A model generated the notes under the pieces. That model saw only the letters and a program-made list of their open reading frames with translations. It was not told the origin of the DNA and ran no database searches. Shown piece after piece: positions 1 through 11,199 of a DNA stretch of 64,000 nucleotides. Each line of letters begins with the position of its first letter. Position 1 is the stretch's first letter. Both the position numbers and the translations under genes were made by a program. This DNA is from Xanthostigma xanthostigma (lineage: Eukaryota > Arthropoda > Insecta > Raphidioptera > Raphidiidae): positions 13,224,001 to 13,288,000 of the forward strand of contig OY754469.1 of the NCBI GenBank assembly GCA_963575645.1, given 5' to 3'.

Positions 1-55
1 CACAGAGAGAAAGAGAGAGAAGTCCATGAGTTTAAGAGAGAGAAACTCCATGGAA
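1..55. repeat. GA-rich low-complexity tract at window edge
   Basis: Imperfect GAGA/AGAG runs open the window. They resemble, on the opposite strand, the TC tract near 48.71 kb that lies inside a Helitron-like repeat, so this may be the tail of such a copy. No gene is visible from 1 to 254. Confidence 0.6.
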
Positions 56-254
56 ACAAATAAACAACCTACATTTCATGAAGCTGTCAAATAAAAAAAT
101 CATCTAATGCTCTCACTTGCAATCGCATGCATGCATAATACCATTGCGTACGTAAGTAAGCACGTGTTTTATGTGCCTTTAGAAGCTGTTATCTCTAAAA
201 GGCCCCCATCTTTTAAGCTATCAAATTGGCATACGTTCTTGACTAAATATTGTA

Positions 255-745
255 CATCTAAATAGATATAAGGAAAACCTGACTGACTGACTGACTGATC
301 TATCAACGCACAGTTCAAACCACTGGACGGATTTGGCTGAAATTTGGCACACAGATAGTTATTATGACGTAGGCATTTGCTAAGAATACATTTTTGAAAA
401 TTCAACCCCTAAAAGGGTGTAACGGGGGTTCAAAATTTGCATGTAGAAATCATATAAGAGTATCAATTCTAAAATGTGCAGGATTACTCCTGTCAACAAA
501 TAAATAAACACGTGTTCTGTGCTTTTTCAAAAACAACCCCTTCAGAAGGTGAAAAGATGTAAATAGTCTAAAAATCAACATGGGTGTCATTTTCAAGGTT
601 TTTCAGGACGTTGATTACACGAATGTCTACATTTTTGAAATTTATTAAGGGGGTCTACGTCGAGAAAGAAGTAACTATACCAAATAATGAGAATGCAACA
701 GTGTTTCGTCTCAATCGCGTGCGAAGTCGCGGGTACCGGCTAGTA
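255..745 (+). mobile_element. Helitron-like nonautonomous repeat (GACTGACTGACTG type)
   Basis: The block starts with a CTGACTGACTGACTGATC run. It continues through text typical of a widespread insect repeat (a GGACGGATTTGGCTGAAATT block, then CCCCTAAAAGGG) and ends in GTCGCGGGTACCGGCTAGT. The CTAG-T end behind a short GC-rich segment fits the 3' end of Helitrons (CTRR before T). No helicase is encoded. A non-LTR retrotransposon UTR is the main alternative. Confidence 0.5.
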
Positions 746-1705
746 TACTGATAAAATCTTAGCAGTAATAAAATGACTTAAGTCTTAATGGTCTGGGATC
801 TTGGTCTATAACGAAATTTTATATCACGGATTCCTGATATCGAATAATAAAAAATTTCCAGGAAAAAAATGTCCTTTTAATATATGCATGAAGTTGATAA
901 TTTTAATACGCCGTTAATTTATTTGATATGAGTATATAAAAGTAACGAACAAAAAAGAGCATATTGAACATAAATATTAATAACAATTTTAATCTCTCCA
1001 TTCGGAAAACATTTAAATTAAAGCAAAAAGTCTATTATTTAACATTCTGTATGTTAAGAAATGAATTATACATGCAATCTTTTACACAATCTTTTAAATA
1101 AAGAAGAAGAGAAGAGAATAAGTTACGCATAAATAAACGGATTCAGCAGTTAAAATTAACATCTTAATTGTGAAAATGCGGACGAAGAAAAAATTAATTA
1201 ATCAGAATAAAGTTAAAGTCTGCGGGTAACACAGTAGAAATGAACCAAACATGAGGAGAAAAGAATTGTCTCTCGTCTCACTTTTTCGCTTTTTCTCTCG
1301 TTCTCTTTTGTTTCTAGTCGGTTTCATTATAAATAGTCTGAGTTCGATTCCAATTAAAACTCAATTATAAATCACTCGATCGTTGTTTTCTTCAATAAAA
1401 CTCGACAAGGTCGCTATCTACGGTTGGATCTTATATTGGTTCTGAATAGGGCTTATTAAGGACAAGAGGCACAGCAAATGAGAAAACGGGGACTCAAAGG
1501 ACCGTTGACCGAGTCTAGTTTTCAAGTCTCTGTAATCGTTTTATGTACTGAAAATTGTGTACAGATGTACAGTTGGCGCAGAGTAGGCTTTGGAAAAAAA
1601 TAATCTTGAACAACAAAACAAATGTGTGCGCGTGTTTATGTATAAGCGCTAAAAGTTATACTTCTTTGGCGTAATAAAAAACCATTTTAAAGCAACTATA
1701 GATAA
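746..1705. other. AT-rich spacer, no gene recognised
   Basis: No long open frame, RNA gene or copy of another repeat in this window was recognised. The segment 1255-1320 is unusually rich in TCTCG/CTTTT pyrimidine stretches. Confidence 0.5.
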
Positions 1706-2195
1706 TAAAATATTTTTAACAAAAAAATTTAACCGACTTCACACTAAAAAGTAAAAAATAATTGCGTATTGAAATGTTTTGGAGTCGGTGTCAGCCAAAA
1801 TGAAATCTATTCCGAGAACTACACCGACTCCAAAACATTTCAATACGCAATTATTTTTTACTTTTTAGTGTGAAGTCGGTTCAATTTTTTTGTTAAAAAT
1901 ATTTTATTTTTCTCTTTTTAGTGTTAATCTAACACTAAAAATCGGTGAACATACATAAAAAACATTATGTGTGTCTTTGAAATTTGAGAGTTTTCCTTGA
2001 TTTCTCCGGATTCCACCATCAGATCCTGACTTGGTTCCGATGGGACCACCTCTGGGTGCACTCTTTCGAATAAAAAAAAAATTTGAAAATCGGTCCATAA
2101 TTGACGGAGAAATCGGTGACCATACATAAAAAAAAAAAAATATATATACAGACGAACATAGAACCTCCTTTTTGTTGAAGTCGGTTAAAAATACC
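1706..2195 (-). mobile_element. Family M copy 1 (AACCGACTTC hairpin repeat)
   Basis: First of three copies of a family that begins AACCGACTTCAAAAAAGGAGG and ends in a very long hairpin. Here the hairpin lies at 1706-1906, with arms 1706-1791 and 1820-1906 that pair essentially throughout, and the body runs leftward from 2195. The AACCGACTTC...GGAGG text is widespread in Lepidoptera and some other insects. Short open frames recur in all copies, but nothing supports a protein. Both arms of this copy lack a 7-base segment found in copy 3. The autonomous parent is unknown. Confidence 0.75.
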
Positions 2196-2934
2196 TATAT
2201 ATTTGCCAGTTGCTATGACGTATGTATGCGATTTCTGATTGGTTAGATTAAAAAAATGACAGTGAAAGACGAAAAGTAGTTTCATTTTTTAACGCATTCG
2301 TGAGGAAATTTGTGAATAATCCGTAAAGTTTTTTTTTTTGGGAACGTCAAAAAATAGCGTTTTCTATGACTAAAAAAAAGTCAAAATTCAGGCACATCGA
2401 GTTATCGTACTTGACCCAATGAGAGTACCGATTACCTAAATAAAATGTCAGTCTATTCCTTAATCCGCAGCTCGCACAAATAAATATTAAATGACGAAGA
2501 AATTATTTGAAACAGATAATGGAAGTTTTAAGTTTAAGTGTGGGAAAGCTTCATAAATATAATGTAATAGAACGACTTTAAAGTGAACTCTGTCCTGTCT
2601 CTAACGAATTACAAAAGGTATCTAAAAGTCGATATTAATTAGTAATAAGTTTATCAAGCATAAGTCTAAATTATATCATTTAATCCGCACAGAGAAATGA
2701 TGCTCTCTGTTTTAAACGAGTGATTCAATAATAAAATTTTTAAATAACAGCACATTTCAAGCAATTTTATTTGGCTAACCTTGTCTTGAAATACACTGAA
2801 AATTAAGGTATTTCACTACTGAAACGGCTTTTCTTTAGAATTTAATAAAATTGAAGTATAAAGTGTCTTAATTTAATTTAACAAAATAAAATATTTTTAC
2901 CGTCTGCAAGACGAGATATTAGAATATTTATTTA
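2196..2934. other. AT-rich spacer, no feature recognised
   Basis: No coding potential and no match to another repeat of the window was seen by eye. Confidence 0.5.
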
Positions 2935-3421
2935 CATTAGAATAGTTACTTGCAGAATAAATATATACTGCACTATTTGCCTTGCTTTTTTGGTTGAATA
3001 TGGTGACGTTCACTCAAAAATTCGACCGATGGCGATAGTGTAGGCGTCAAAAAACAACACTCACAAAATAATAATGTTTTACCCTAGCCCAATTGAACAC
3101 AAAACTTCCACTAACTTTAATGTTTTACAACTAAATACTATACATAAAAGTGTTAATAAACACATAAATAAATTCACAAGAGCATATTATAGATATAATA
3201 CTCCCTGTTTATAGGTTAAGTATTATGATCTATGTGGCAGCCATAATTATTTTATCAGGCGAAAAGATATTTATACCCTGGTTAAAGGAGAGAATACATT
3301 TATACCTGAAGTAAACATAATTATGGTCGATGAATTAAATTATCGCTATTTATTCGGAGGAATAGCTACCTGAAGAACAAATGTACCGAGTAAATAACTA
3401 CTTACGTTCGGTGAATATGGC
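2935..3421 (+). mobile_element. Family C partial copy (right-hand part)
   Basis: The text matches the right two thirds of the full copies at 27.4 and 57.2 kb. It shares the ATACTGCACT stretch, AACTTTAATGTTTTAC, a TTATCAGGCGAA block and the terminal TTCGGTGAATATGGCCAT. The left terminal repeat is absent. The 83-codon open frame over the right end (3381-3632) crosses the element border and is judged fortuitous. Family C looks like a nonautonomous DNA transposon of unassigned superfamily. Confidence 0.65.
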
Positions 3422-4085
3422 CATAAATGAAATAAAACACACCGTTTTAAAATTAAAAAGATGTGTTTCATTCAATTTTAAACGGTTAGTTTCTAGTATC
3501 TTGGACCGTATTTCCGTACGTACCTTCCGTACGTATTATGTGCACCAGGCCTTACTGATGCAATACATTTTAGCTTCATTCTGTCAGCATCACACGGTTA
3601 AAAATAATGGCGTAGTTTTCGAAACGCTTTAATCTTTTAAATGTTTTCCTCTTGAGGAGGTATTATAGTTTCACTTCTCTGCAAAGAGCCTCTTTACAGA
3701 TATACTGCAAGTAATAAACGTTAGACATGTCCTCATTTAGTTCAACGAAATAGTTCACAAAATAATGTCCGCAAAAAGAGAAGAAAACAAAACAATAAAG
3801 CTTCCAAGTTCCCGGACAATACATTCAAGCAATATTTTCAACGATAACAAAATAACCGATACTCGGCACATTTTATTTGAGAAAATACACTAAACTTTAT
3901 TGCAAGCTACCGATCTTTTTTTTTGATCTTAGGATAGATTATTTTGTGATAAATTGAAGCCAGTTGTCCCCTCTTGGGGCGCTACATACCAACCTTAAAC
4001 TTTGTGTTCAGATCCCTTCTGAATATTAGATTATATGCCATAATACGGTGAAGTCGAAAGTTTTACTACTGCTGTCGTTGCTGCA
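3422..4085. other. AT-rich spacer with small inverted repeat
   Basis: A short imperfect inverted repeat (AAACACACCGTTTTAAAA against TTTTAAACGGT) lies at about 3433-3487. No other structure was recognised. Confidence 0.4.
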
Positions 4086-4089
4086 AGTA

Positions 4090-4202
4090 GAAGGAAAACG
4101 GGGTCAGAAGAGAAAACAAAATGGGACAAGAAGAGGCAAAACGGGGCAAGTAGGGGCGAAACGATGCAAGTAGGGAAAAACGCGTGCGGAGTCGCGGGTA
4201 GC
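4090..4202 (+). mobile_element. Helitron-like 3' terminus with degenerate short repeats
   Basis: Degenerate short repeats of the form CAAGTAGGGGCGAAACG lead into GCGTGCGGAGTCGCGGGTAG and CGACTAGT. The ending resembles those at 745 and 18.65 kb (GC-rich hairpin-like segment, then CTAG-T). No 5' end could be placed. Confidence 0.45.
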
Positions 4203-4249
4203 GACTAGTATAAAATAAAGTTCTTAAACGTAAAACGTTAAGTTCTATT

Positions 4250-4780
4250 AAAGGACTCTACAAAAACCTTACGGGATTTGGTTAAATTGATCGAAAATGG
4301 CTTTATTTTATCTAGTTTAAAGGTCACTAAGAAAAAGTGTCCATGGGCGCATAGCCCAAAAACCAATAGATTTTTAGCTACAGATAATGTTTAACAAGAT
4401 TTTAGATATATAGGATATCCATTTAATTGACAATCATAAAAAATTCTGAGCTCTAGATATATGTTTTTGAATGCGCTGAATCCGAATATGACGTTATTTT
4501 ATACAGGGTGACAGCTTCCAACATACTATTTAATTTTCGACTATTTTTCTATTTCTAAAAAAAAGCACAAAAGTTGAACATGGAACATGTTTGTGCTTTC
4601 AATGGATATCTCTATATCTAAAATTTCGCTAAACATAGGTATGTGTAGCTAAAAATCTATTGGTTTTTAGGCAATGCGTCTATAGACACTTTTTCTTAGT
4701 GACCTTTAAACTATAAAATAAAACAATTTTCGATCAATTTAACCGAGAACCAAACCCATAAGGTTTGTGCAGGGTCCTTT
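4250..4780. mobile_element. Family F foldback element, full copy
   Basis: Two arms of roughly 190 bp are inverted copies of each other: AAAGGACTCTACAAAAACCT at the left end and its counterpart, ending GCAGGGTCCTTT, at the right. Both contain GGTCACTAAGAAAAAGTGTC. TTAA occurs next to both ends, but not at the ends of the copies at 26.0 and 44.15 kb, so a piggyBac-type target duplication is not established. Noncoding. Confidence 0.75.
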
Positions 4781-4789
4781 TAAATGTCT

Positions 4790-5410
4790 ATGAAACCCAT
4801 TTAAAATAATACTAATCAAAAAAACGGAAAATGATTATACAATAATAACTTGGAAAAAAAATAGACAAAACGGCTGGGATGAAACTCTTGCAAGGTATAA
4901 CTTGTTCTCTGAAGTTATTAATATTTGAACAAAAGCGTTTAACTCAAAGAAGCTAATATAAACAACTCGTCAGTCGTCGGTGCTGAGTCGATTCATAGAA
5001 GAGGAAACCTCATAAAACAAAGTATAAAGGATTTAACAAAGTTGGAAGACGGCGATACGTTGTCGAGTTGCAGATTACGGTTGATTGTACCTACTTCAAC
5101 TAGTTAAATAACAGTTTGTAATTTGTAAGACACTTGAAAGTTTGCGTACGAAAAACGCATTAACAATCATTAGAGAGACTGCGACGTACTGAAAAATTCC
5201 AATATAAGCTTCGATTTAAGATCTCGTCGCAAACAAATCGATTTCTAAGAAACAAAGTATAGTATTTATCACGTTTTTTAATACCTTTTCAACAAGGTTA
5301 GCATATTATAGGTTGCCTCGTTCCGTTGAACAATAGTAAGGGGATGACGTCATCTGGCGGACCTGCCAAATATGCTAGAGATCAAAAGACAGAATTTTGA
5401 GTATTTTATA
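4790..5410. other. Spacer, no feature recognised
   Basis: No open frame of note and no match to other repeats was seen. Confidence 0.4.
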
Positions 5411-5415
5411 AATTA

Positions 5416-6090
5416 CTAGCGGTCCGTTCAGGTTTCACCCGGGTGCGATAGATATAATTCTGAGGCTCAGCGTCTGAACTAAAAGTTTTGAGCAAATTCT
5501 ATCAGATTTGCTTCTGAACTAATAGGTTTCAACGAATTCTAACAAATGTCGCTACTTAGTACAAAACATTTATGCATTTAGTATACTAAATAAACGATTA
5601 TACTGATATGAATAAACTATAAAATGACTAAAAAAAGTAAAAGCTAAGAAAAATTAAATCACTTTCGACACTATCTCAGAGCAGGTTTTTAGGTTGTATT
5701 TATTAAATTATTTTGGACTACGTAAACAGTTTAGATTTTATATACTGCAGTGTTATTAACGACTCCAATCATTAAAAATACTAAATTTTCCAACTCAGCG
5801 CACTTCAATTCGTTTATAACTGCTATGGAAGGTAAACAACTGCTAAATTCATTTTATACTCTGATGCACCGCTAGCGCCATTTCGAACGATTTTTGAACT
5901 GTTATTTACAGCAATTAGATGGACGCTTTTTCAACTTATCTCCCATATAAGATAGTCCGCTTTACCTCTACCCTCCATAATAATATCTATCATATAGCAT
6001 AAGTTGCACTAAGCAAGACACATTTATATTTCATTAAATCGGTTCAGTGAATCTGAGAGATTAGCGCGGCCAAAATATGTAGTATATTAG
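5416..6090 (-). mobile_element. Helitron-like repeat, CCCGGGTGAAAC type
   Basis: Read on the minus strand, the 3' end is CACCCGGGTGAAACCTGAAC followed by GGACCGCTAGT. This gives a CCCGG-type hairpin a few bases before CTAG-T, as in Helitrons. The interior shares TTTGCTTCTGAACTAA and AAGACACATTTA...TCGGTTCAGTG blocks with the copies at 13.1 and 36.0 kb. The 5' end is vague. No protein is encoded. Confidence 0.55.
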
Positions 6091-6955
6091 TATTAAATTA
6101 ACAACTTTAATTTTTTATTAAAAATAGCTGTGCCGAAATTGAAAGTCAACCAAATCAATTTTTCTTTATTGATACATTATACTATCAAAATTCAAATTTC
6201 ATTAGAAAACTCAATGGATGAAGATGGAGCCAAATCGGGATCTTGTACTATTAGATCTGAACAATTTTAAAGAACCAAAAGTGTTTCTGTGCTCCTGAAA
6301 AAATGGACCCGGAAGGGCTGAAATATACCCACCTATAAACATGTTTATTAGTTTGAAAACAAAAATACAGATTTAATTAAATTTGTTAGGAGATAATTTA
6401 TTATTTCATATTAATATCAAATATCGATATATGCACTCTGTAGGTACTATCTATGTACACTTTTTAGCGAAATATGTCGATTTAATGAAAAAAGTTAACA
6501 ATGGAAATGAATTTTCCATTTAAATTGTTCGTTGTTGCGTTACTCTAAAAACAATTAATCAAATAAAAATGTCGTGTACCTATGTATGTACGTATTTAGC
6601 TACTAAACTTTATAATTACACCCAGATGTTCATTATATTTATTATATATTTCCCCCTTGACAGCATCACCGCCACCCCCTCCCTCGACATGCATTACATT
6701 GCATAATGTACCTACATATGTACAAACAAAATATCTGTTACAGCTGCTTTCGAAAAATAAACTATGCCCAATTTTAATTAGTTACAAGCTAATCTTTATG
6801 CAGACTTTATACAGGCGATCTTAAAAACACTTGTCTCTTAAAAATGTATTGCCTTATGTACTTTATCTACAGCGTTTACCTATGTGTTCTAATTATGTTT
6901 ATACGTGCCGAATATGTAAATAGGGAAATATAATCATCGAAACTCGAAATAATTA
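6091..6955. other. AT-rich spacer
   Basis: No gene or known repeat was recognised. A short C-rich patch (CACCGCCACCCCCTCCCTCG) stands out at about 6667-6688. Confidence 0.4.
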
Positions 6956-7424
6956 CAGTCAAACCCGAGTGAGTGAGAACTGGGTAAACGAGAAAACTCT
7001 CAAAGTGAGAGTAATTGCTAGGTACCGCCTTTGGAACCCACTAAAATCTCTATAAGTGTGAAACAGAAACTTCTATAACAGAAAGACGTTTTTCACTCAC
7101 GGACCTCTATATAACTGAGACTACTACTTGCCTGTAACTCTGTAAGCGATAGTCGAACGTATTAATAGTTCCACGAAATTTAAGAATGAGTCATAAATAG
7201 CTGAACATTGCTTTTGTATCAAAGGTTCTTTTGTTTTCTTTTTTAAGCATCTATGTCGAAAAATACATACATGTTTATTACTACATAATTGCTGTATTTT
7301 TATAGACCTCTATAAAGACCACTCCTGTACTTCTTATAAGCTAGAACTCGCGCTAGTGAAAAACCTCCATAAGCGAAAAAGAGATCGCGATCCTTTTGAA
7401 CTCTTGCTTATCCAGGTTCGACTG
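6956..7424. mobile_element. Tigger/pogo-like MITE
   Basis: The left end CAGTCAAACCCGAGTGAG and right end TTATCCAGGTTCGACTG are inverted relatives, each flanked by TA, the target duplication of Tc1/mariner-type elements. Internal CTCTATAAG/GAGAAA motifs recur near both ends, as in nonautonomous Tigger-like elements. A related right end lies at 31.84-32.07 kb. An overlapping 128-codon open frame crosses the border at 7424 and is considered spurious. Confidence 0.65.
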
Positions 7425-7629
7425 TACATTAAAAATACTGTGGTTGGAAAAAATAGCCAATTTTTAACGACAACAAATGTATTATTGGTTGTAGGTACAT
7501 TTCTAGAGCAATGGTCCCATTGTCAGCGAAAACTAAACCGTCTGGTTTTTGCTGACGATCGAAGCATCGCTTTCAAAATGTGCATCTATAATAATAAAAT
7601 TCTTGTTGTTGTTGAGAAGTCACTAGATT

Positions 7630-7980
7630 GTTGTTGTTTTTTTTATGTAAAACATCTAGTGGCGCATTTGGTTGGGAGTAAAACCGCGCAATTGACGCGA
7701 CACGTTTATGGGACGACGTTACGTTTCTGTGCGTTGAATTAAACATGGCTTTAGTTGAAGGCGACATCTAGATAATAGTGCGAAATTTAGTTACCAATTC
7801 TTCGATAGATGACAGCGCGTGACGCTTGCTTGTGTATGCGTTGGATTATAACTTGGCTTTTGTTATAGGCGACAACTTAGATTCAGTTACTAGAATTTCG
7901 TTAGTTGACAGGACGAAATTTAATAGAAATTTATGATTTACTATTTAGTTACTAGAATTTCCTCATGATGGTTCATATTT
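7630..7980 (+). repeat. Family H copy 1
   Basis: Shares CATCTAGTGGCGCATTTGG, CGCAATTGACGCGACAC and GTGCGTTGAATTA with 44.64-45.27 kb, followed by degenerate GGCGACATCTAGATAA / GACAGGACGAAATTTAG units. It acts as the empty-site comparison for the insertion in copy 2. Origin unknown; the interior is a degenerate array of roughly 40-60-bp units. Confidence 0.55.
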
Positions 7981-8257
7981 TTACACGCTTTATATTAGCT
8001 TCACCTGTATGTATGTTTTTAAACACGCTTATATTGTAACCGACTCCTTTGAGCTCGATTTTGACCCACTTTAAACAGACAGATTTAATTTAAACTTAGT
8101 ATACTTATCAAGAACCTGTCACAATACAATAATTTGATAAGTTTATATCATTGTCCTAATCATCAAGCCTTTTATAGCACATCGAACTAAAAAGTGAAAA
8201 ATAATTCTTAATATAAGCAGAAAATAATAATGAACAAAAAATATTAGTATTGTTGTC

Positions 8258-8534
8258 TTTAGTATAAAGTAGAGTTGACCCAATAGAATGTTACGATAAA
8301 GGAAGGTTTTTGGTTGAGGATCATAAATAAATAAGCTTTACCAATGTTTTTCTAGTGGCCAACGTTCCGAAAAAATTATTTTCATCTTCAGGGCCTATGG
8401 ACATGTATATATGTTTATATTTAGCTCATAATATTATATCTAACAGTTACAATAAGTTTTTTATTAGAGCTACTATATAATAGTGAAAAAATCTAGGTGG
8501 TAAATTGTTAAAACAACATACATGATCATATTAT
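8258..8534 (-). mobile_element. Retroelement-like insertion, possibly Penelope-like
   Basis: This block is absent from the matching arm of the family I copy at 50.5 kb. It is flanked by TATTAGTATTGTTGTC (8242-8257) and TATTAGTATTATTGTC (8535-8550), a 16-bp direct repeat with one mismatch, as expected for target-primed insertion. On the minus strand it carries a hammerhead-like core. The combination suggests a fragment of a Penelope-like element. No reverse transcriptase is encoded. Confidence 0.5.
8357..8395 (-). ncRNA. Hammerhead-ribozyme-like motif 1
   Basis: Minus strand, in order: GGCC, CTGAAGA, one unpaired T, GAAAA, a short loop, TTTTC, GGAA, CGTT, GGCC. GGCC/GGCC can form stem I, GAAAA/TTTTC stem II, and the self-complementary AACGTT a minimal stem III, as in dimeric hammerheads of Penelope-like elements. 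One core position departs from the canonical GAAA, so this copy may be inactive. Activity is not shown. Confidence 0.45.
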
Positions 8535-8760
8535 TATTAGTATTATTGTCAAAAAGCGTGAGGCGCTTTGTGCCATATTTTTCGTATATCGAGCGCCTCA
8601 CGCTTTTTTCACAATAATACCAATATTTTTTGTTCATTATTATTTTCCGCTTATATTAAGAATTATTTTGCACTTTTTAGATCGATGTGCTATAAAAGAG
8701 TGTTTTTTAGTTTTTTTAAACTCTATTTTTTACTCCATTATTCGAGTTTTCAGTACTTTG

Positions 8761-9286
8761 AATTTTTTTATGTTCTTCGAGAATCAGATTAGAAAAGTTC
8801 AACTGTAGTTTCGGATTTTACTATACATCCAGAATGACCGAATTGATGTCAATTTTCAATACACGTAGTCTATTATGACGTGTATAGTTTCTGAGTGTTT
8901 GTAGAGCACTTTGGATCAGCTATAGCCGTTTGCATTCTAAAACAAACACTTAACTAAAATGTTACACTGCAGTGAGGTGTTCTCATAAACACTGGAGGCA
9001 GTGTAGAGAGAGAGAACCCTTCCAAAAGCTGAAGTGCAACAAATATACGTCAATGTGCAAAGAGTTAAAACCATTACTGCAGATCCGGACTTTGAAAACT
9101 TTTGCATAAGTTATATTAAATCAGACAATAAATAAAATTATCGACCAACTTTTCAGACAAATATATTAACAAAAAATATATAAATTTAATACATTAACGT
9201 TTAATTTTATTTATTGAAGAGTTCTAATCAGACTTTAATCAAAGATTTGTATATTAAATTAGATTTGACTCAAAAAAGCTATGCTG
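8761..9286. other. Spacer, no feature recognised
   Basis: No open frame or window repeat was recognised. Confidence 0.4.
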
Positions 9287-9385
9287 GGTTGCAGAAAGGA
9301 TTGTCAAGAAATTTGATTTTCCTTAGATTGTGAACAGATATATTTCTCCATAAGAAAAGCATTGTGGACTGTAGAGTTTTATCAA
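9287..9385 (+). repeat. Family J end fragment
   Basis: GCTGGGTTGCAGAAAGGATT followed by GTCAAGAAATTTGATT and CCTTAGATTGTGA matches the left terminal inverted repeat of the complete element at 49.46-49.88 kb. The right end is missing. Confidence 0.6.
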
Positions 9386-9635
9386 TTGTGAGTTCATAAA
9401 TTGGATTAAACATTTTTGTAAAAAATATAAAATAGACCAAATCCAAAAAAAATAATTTAATTACGATCGATTCGATCTAGATCAAGTTATCTTCAGATAG
9501 GAATTATAAATTAAAAATTGATATTTAACTAAAAAACTAAATTTCGTGTTTATTGAAGTCAAATATCGACGGATAAAGCTTAATCCTTGTAGAGTTTTAA
9601 GTCGATCCTGCTCGAAAAATAACGATATTTTTCTT

Positions 9636-9913
9636 AATGGGGGGGGGGGACATGAGTACGCACGTTTATCTTAGTTTACCAAGATGAATGTTGTGTCCAA
9701 ATTTCATGATGATCGGAGTTACCGTTCAAAAGTTTTTGTCGGACGGACAAATGAGTTATATTTTGAAACATTTTCCATTGGATGTAGTGTGATATTATAT
9801 AGCCTATAGTCTTCCTCGATAAATGGACTACCCAAGAAAAAAAAATTTCAATTCGAACCAGTAGTTCCTGAAATTAGCGCGTTCAATCAAAGTCTTAAGC
9901 TTTATACATTAGT
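9636..9913 (-). mobile_element. Helitron-like repeat fragment (ACATGAGTACGC type)
   Basis: After a run of Gs the sequence shares ACATGAGTACGC, GATGAATGTTGTGTCCAAAT and GTTACCGTTCAAAAGTTTTT with the complete copy at 14.68-15.27 kb. It ends in the complement of the usual 5' part (CAGTAGTTCCTGAAATTAGC...AAGCTTTATACATTAG). The 3' hairpin and CTAG end are missing. Confidence 0.6.
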
Positions 9914-10550
9914 TTAAATGAATAAATTGAACGTGATATACAGACAGACAACTAAGTTTCTCTGTGTTAAATTTTCGGCAGTGAACATTAAGAATGAAAA
10001 CTTCGGCCCTGGGCAACGATGCAATAAATTAACATCAAGTGATGGCAAAATACTAAAGAGAAAAGCATTAAGTAAGCAGCAACAATATGTGACGGTGCAA
10101 ATTGCAACCATTTAAGCCAGGAGTCTATAGAAACTAGTGGAATTCCACATAGTAATATTGATAGTATCATTAACAAAGCCAATCATTAACACATTAATCT
10201 AGCAATACACTATACCTACAGTTAATACGTCGTGACAGCAGAAGGGTTCTTTTTTATTTAAATATCATTTAGAATTTTAATGTCACGTCAACGATACATT
10301 ATTTTAGTCCCGACATTTTTTACAGATCTTTCAATATTTGTTATTTATTAACATTTTAACCAGCAGACGATAAAATTAATAAAAAAAACCGGGTCGCAGT
10401 TCCAAACCCTGTCGACAGTATAGTGTATTGGTTAGAGTACGATAACTTGATATTGTGCAAAATATCCATTGGAAGTACCTACACAACTATTATTTTGTTC
10501 AAATATTTGATTAACGTCTGAATAGAACTCTTCAAATTAATTTTATTTAT
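9914..10550. other. Spacer, no feature recognised
   Basis: Open frames of about 65 codons occur on both strands over 9914-10182. They overlap each other and have no recognisable motif. Confidence 0.4.
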
Positions 10551-10551
10551 T

Positions 10552-10580
10552 TGAATATATATATATATATATATATATAA
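10552..10580. repeat. (TA)n microsatellite
   Basis: About 13 TA units lie directly upstream of the tandem array. Confidence 0.9.
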
Positions 10581-10635
10581 ATATTGTTATTAGCCGTTTT
10601 AAGTGCAAAAAAATTGATTTTTATAAATTATTTTT

Positions 10636-11195
10636 TTTGCGCAGTGAAAAGGGGAAGGCGTTTGGGGAAGTTCTTTAAAAAACAATTACGGGGTCGTGTC
10701 GATGCGATGGCATTTTTTACGCACAATGAAAAGAAGAAGACGTCTGGGGGGAGTTCTTTAAAAAAAAATAATATTACGGAGTCGTGTCGATGTTACGGCG
10801 TATTTTTTGCGCAGTTAAAAGGGGAAGGCGTTTGGGGAAGTTCTTTAAAAAACAATTACGGGGTCGTGTCGATGCGATGGCGTTTTTTACGCACAGTGAA
10901 AAAAGAAGACGTCTGGGGGGAGTTCTTTAAAAAACAATAATATTACGGGGTCGTGTCGATGTGATGGCGTATTTTTTGCGCAGTGAAAAGGGTAAGGCGT
11001 TTGGGGAAGTTCTTTAAAAAACAATTACGGGGTCGTGTCAATGCGATGGCGTTTTTTACGCACAGAGAAAATAAGAAGGCGTCTGGGGGGAGTTCTTTAA
11101 AAAACAATAATATTACGGAGTCGTGTCGATGTGATGGCGTATTTTTGCGCAGTGAAAAAGGAAGGGCGTTTGGGGGGAGTTCTTTAAAAAATAAA
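10636..11195 (+). repeat. 170-bp higher-order minisatellite
   Basis: The marker GCGCAG recurs at 10639, 10809, 10978 and 11147, a period of 169-170 bp. Each period has two related halves of about 85 bp. One reads GCGCAGTGAAAAGGGGAAGG and contains TTTGGGGAAGTTCTTTAAAA; the other reads GCACA.TGAAAAGAAGAAG and contains GTCTGGGGGGAGTTCTTTAA. Both share GGGTCGTGTCGATG. That makes about 3.3 higher-order units or 6.5 half units. The array is richer in G+C than its surroundings. Overlapping open frames exist, but no single frame stays open through the array, so coding is unlikely. Confidence 0.9.
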
Positions 11196-11199
11196 ACAC

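Larger units (their letters stand above)
7990..8760 (-). mobile_element. Family I hairpin element, copy 1 (interrupted)
   Basis: Contains the same parts as 50.45-50.97 kb in the opposite order: a tail (AGCTTCA...TTTAAACAGACAGATTTAA...TTGATAAGTTTATATCA) and then a long hairpin built on CATCGAACTAAAAAGTG with the apex GCGTGAGGCGC/GCGCCTCACGC. Its inner left arm is split by a 277-bp insertion (8258-8534). Noncoding. Confidence 0.65.

Noticed and set aside
4248-4783. TTAA next to both ends of family F as a piggyBac duplication
   Set aside because: The ends are offset by a base, and the other family F ends at 26.0 and 44.15 kb lack TTAA, so chance in AT-rich DNA is likely.
7356-7742. 128-codon open frame
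   Set aside because: It crosses the border of a Tigger-like MITE into family H and so joins unrelated repeats.
9460-9500. Fifth hammerhead-like string (minus strand CTGAAGA ... GAATCGATCG)
   Set aside because: The core is incomplete, stem II does not start next to CTGAAGA and stem I does not pair. Kept only as a possible relic of the same family.
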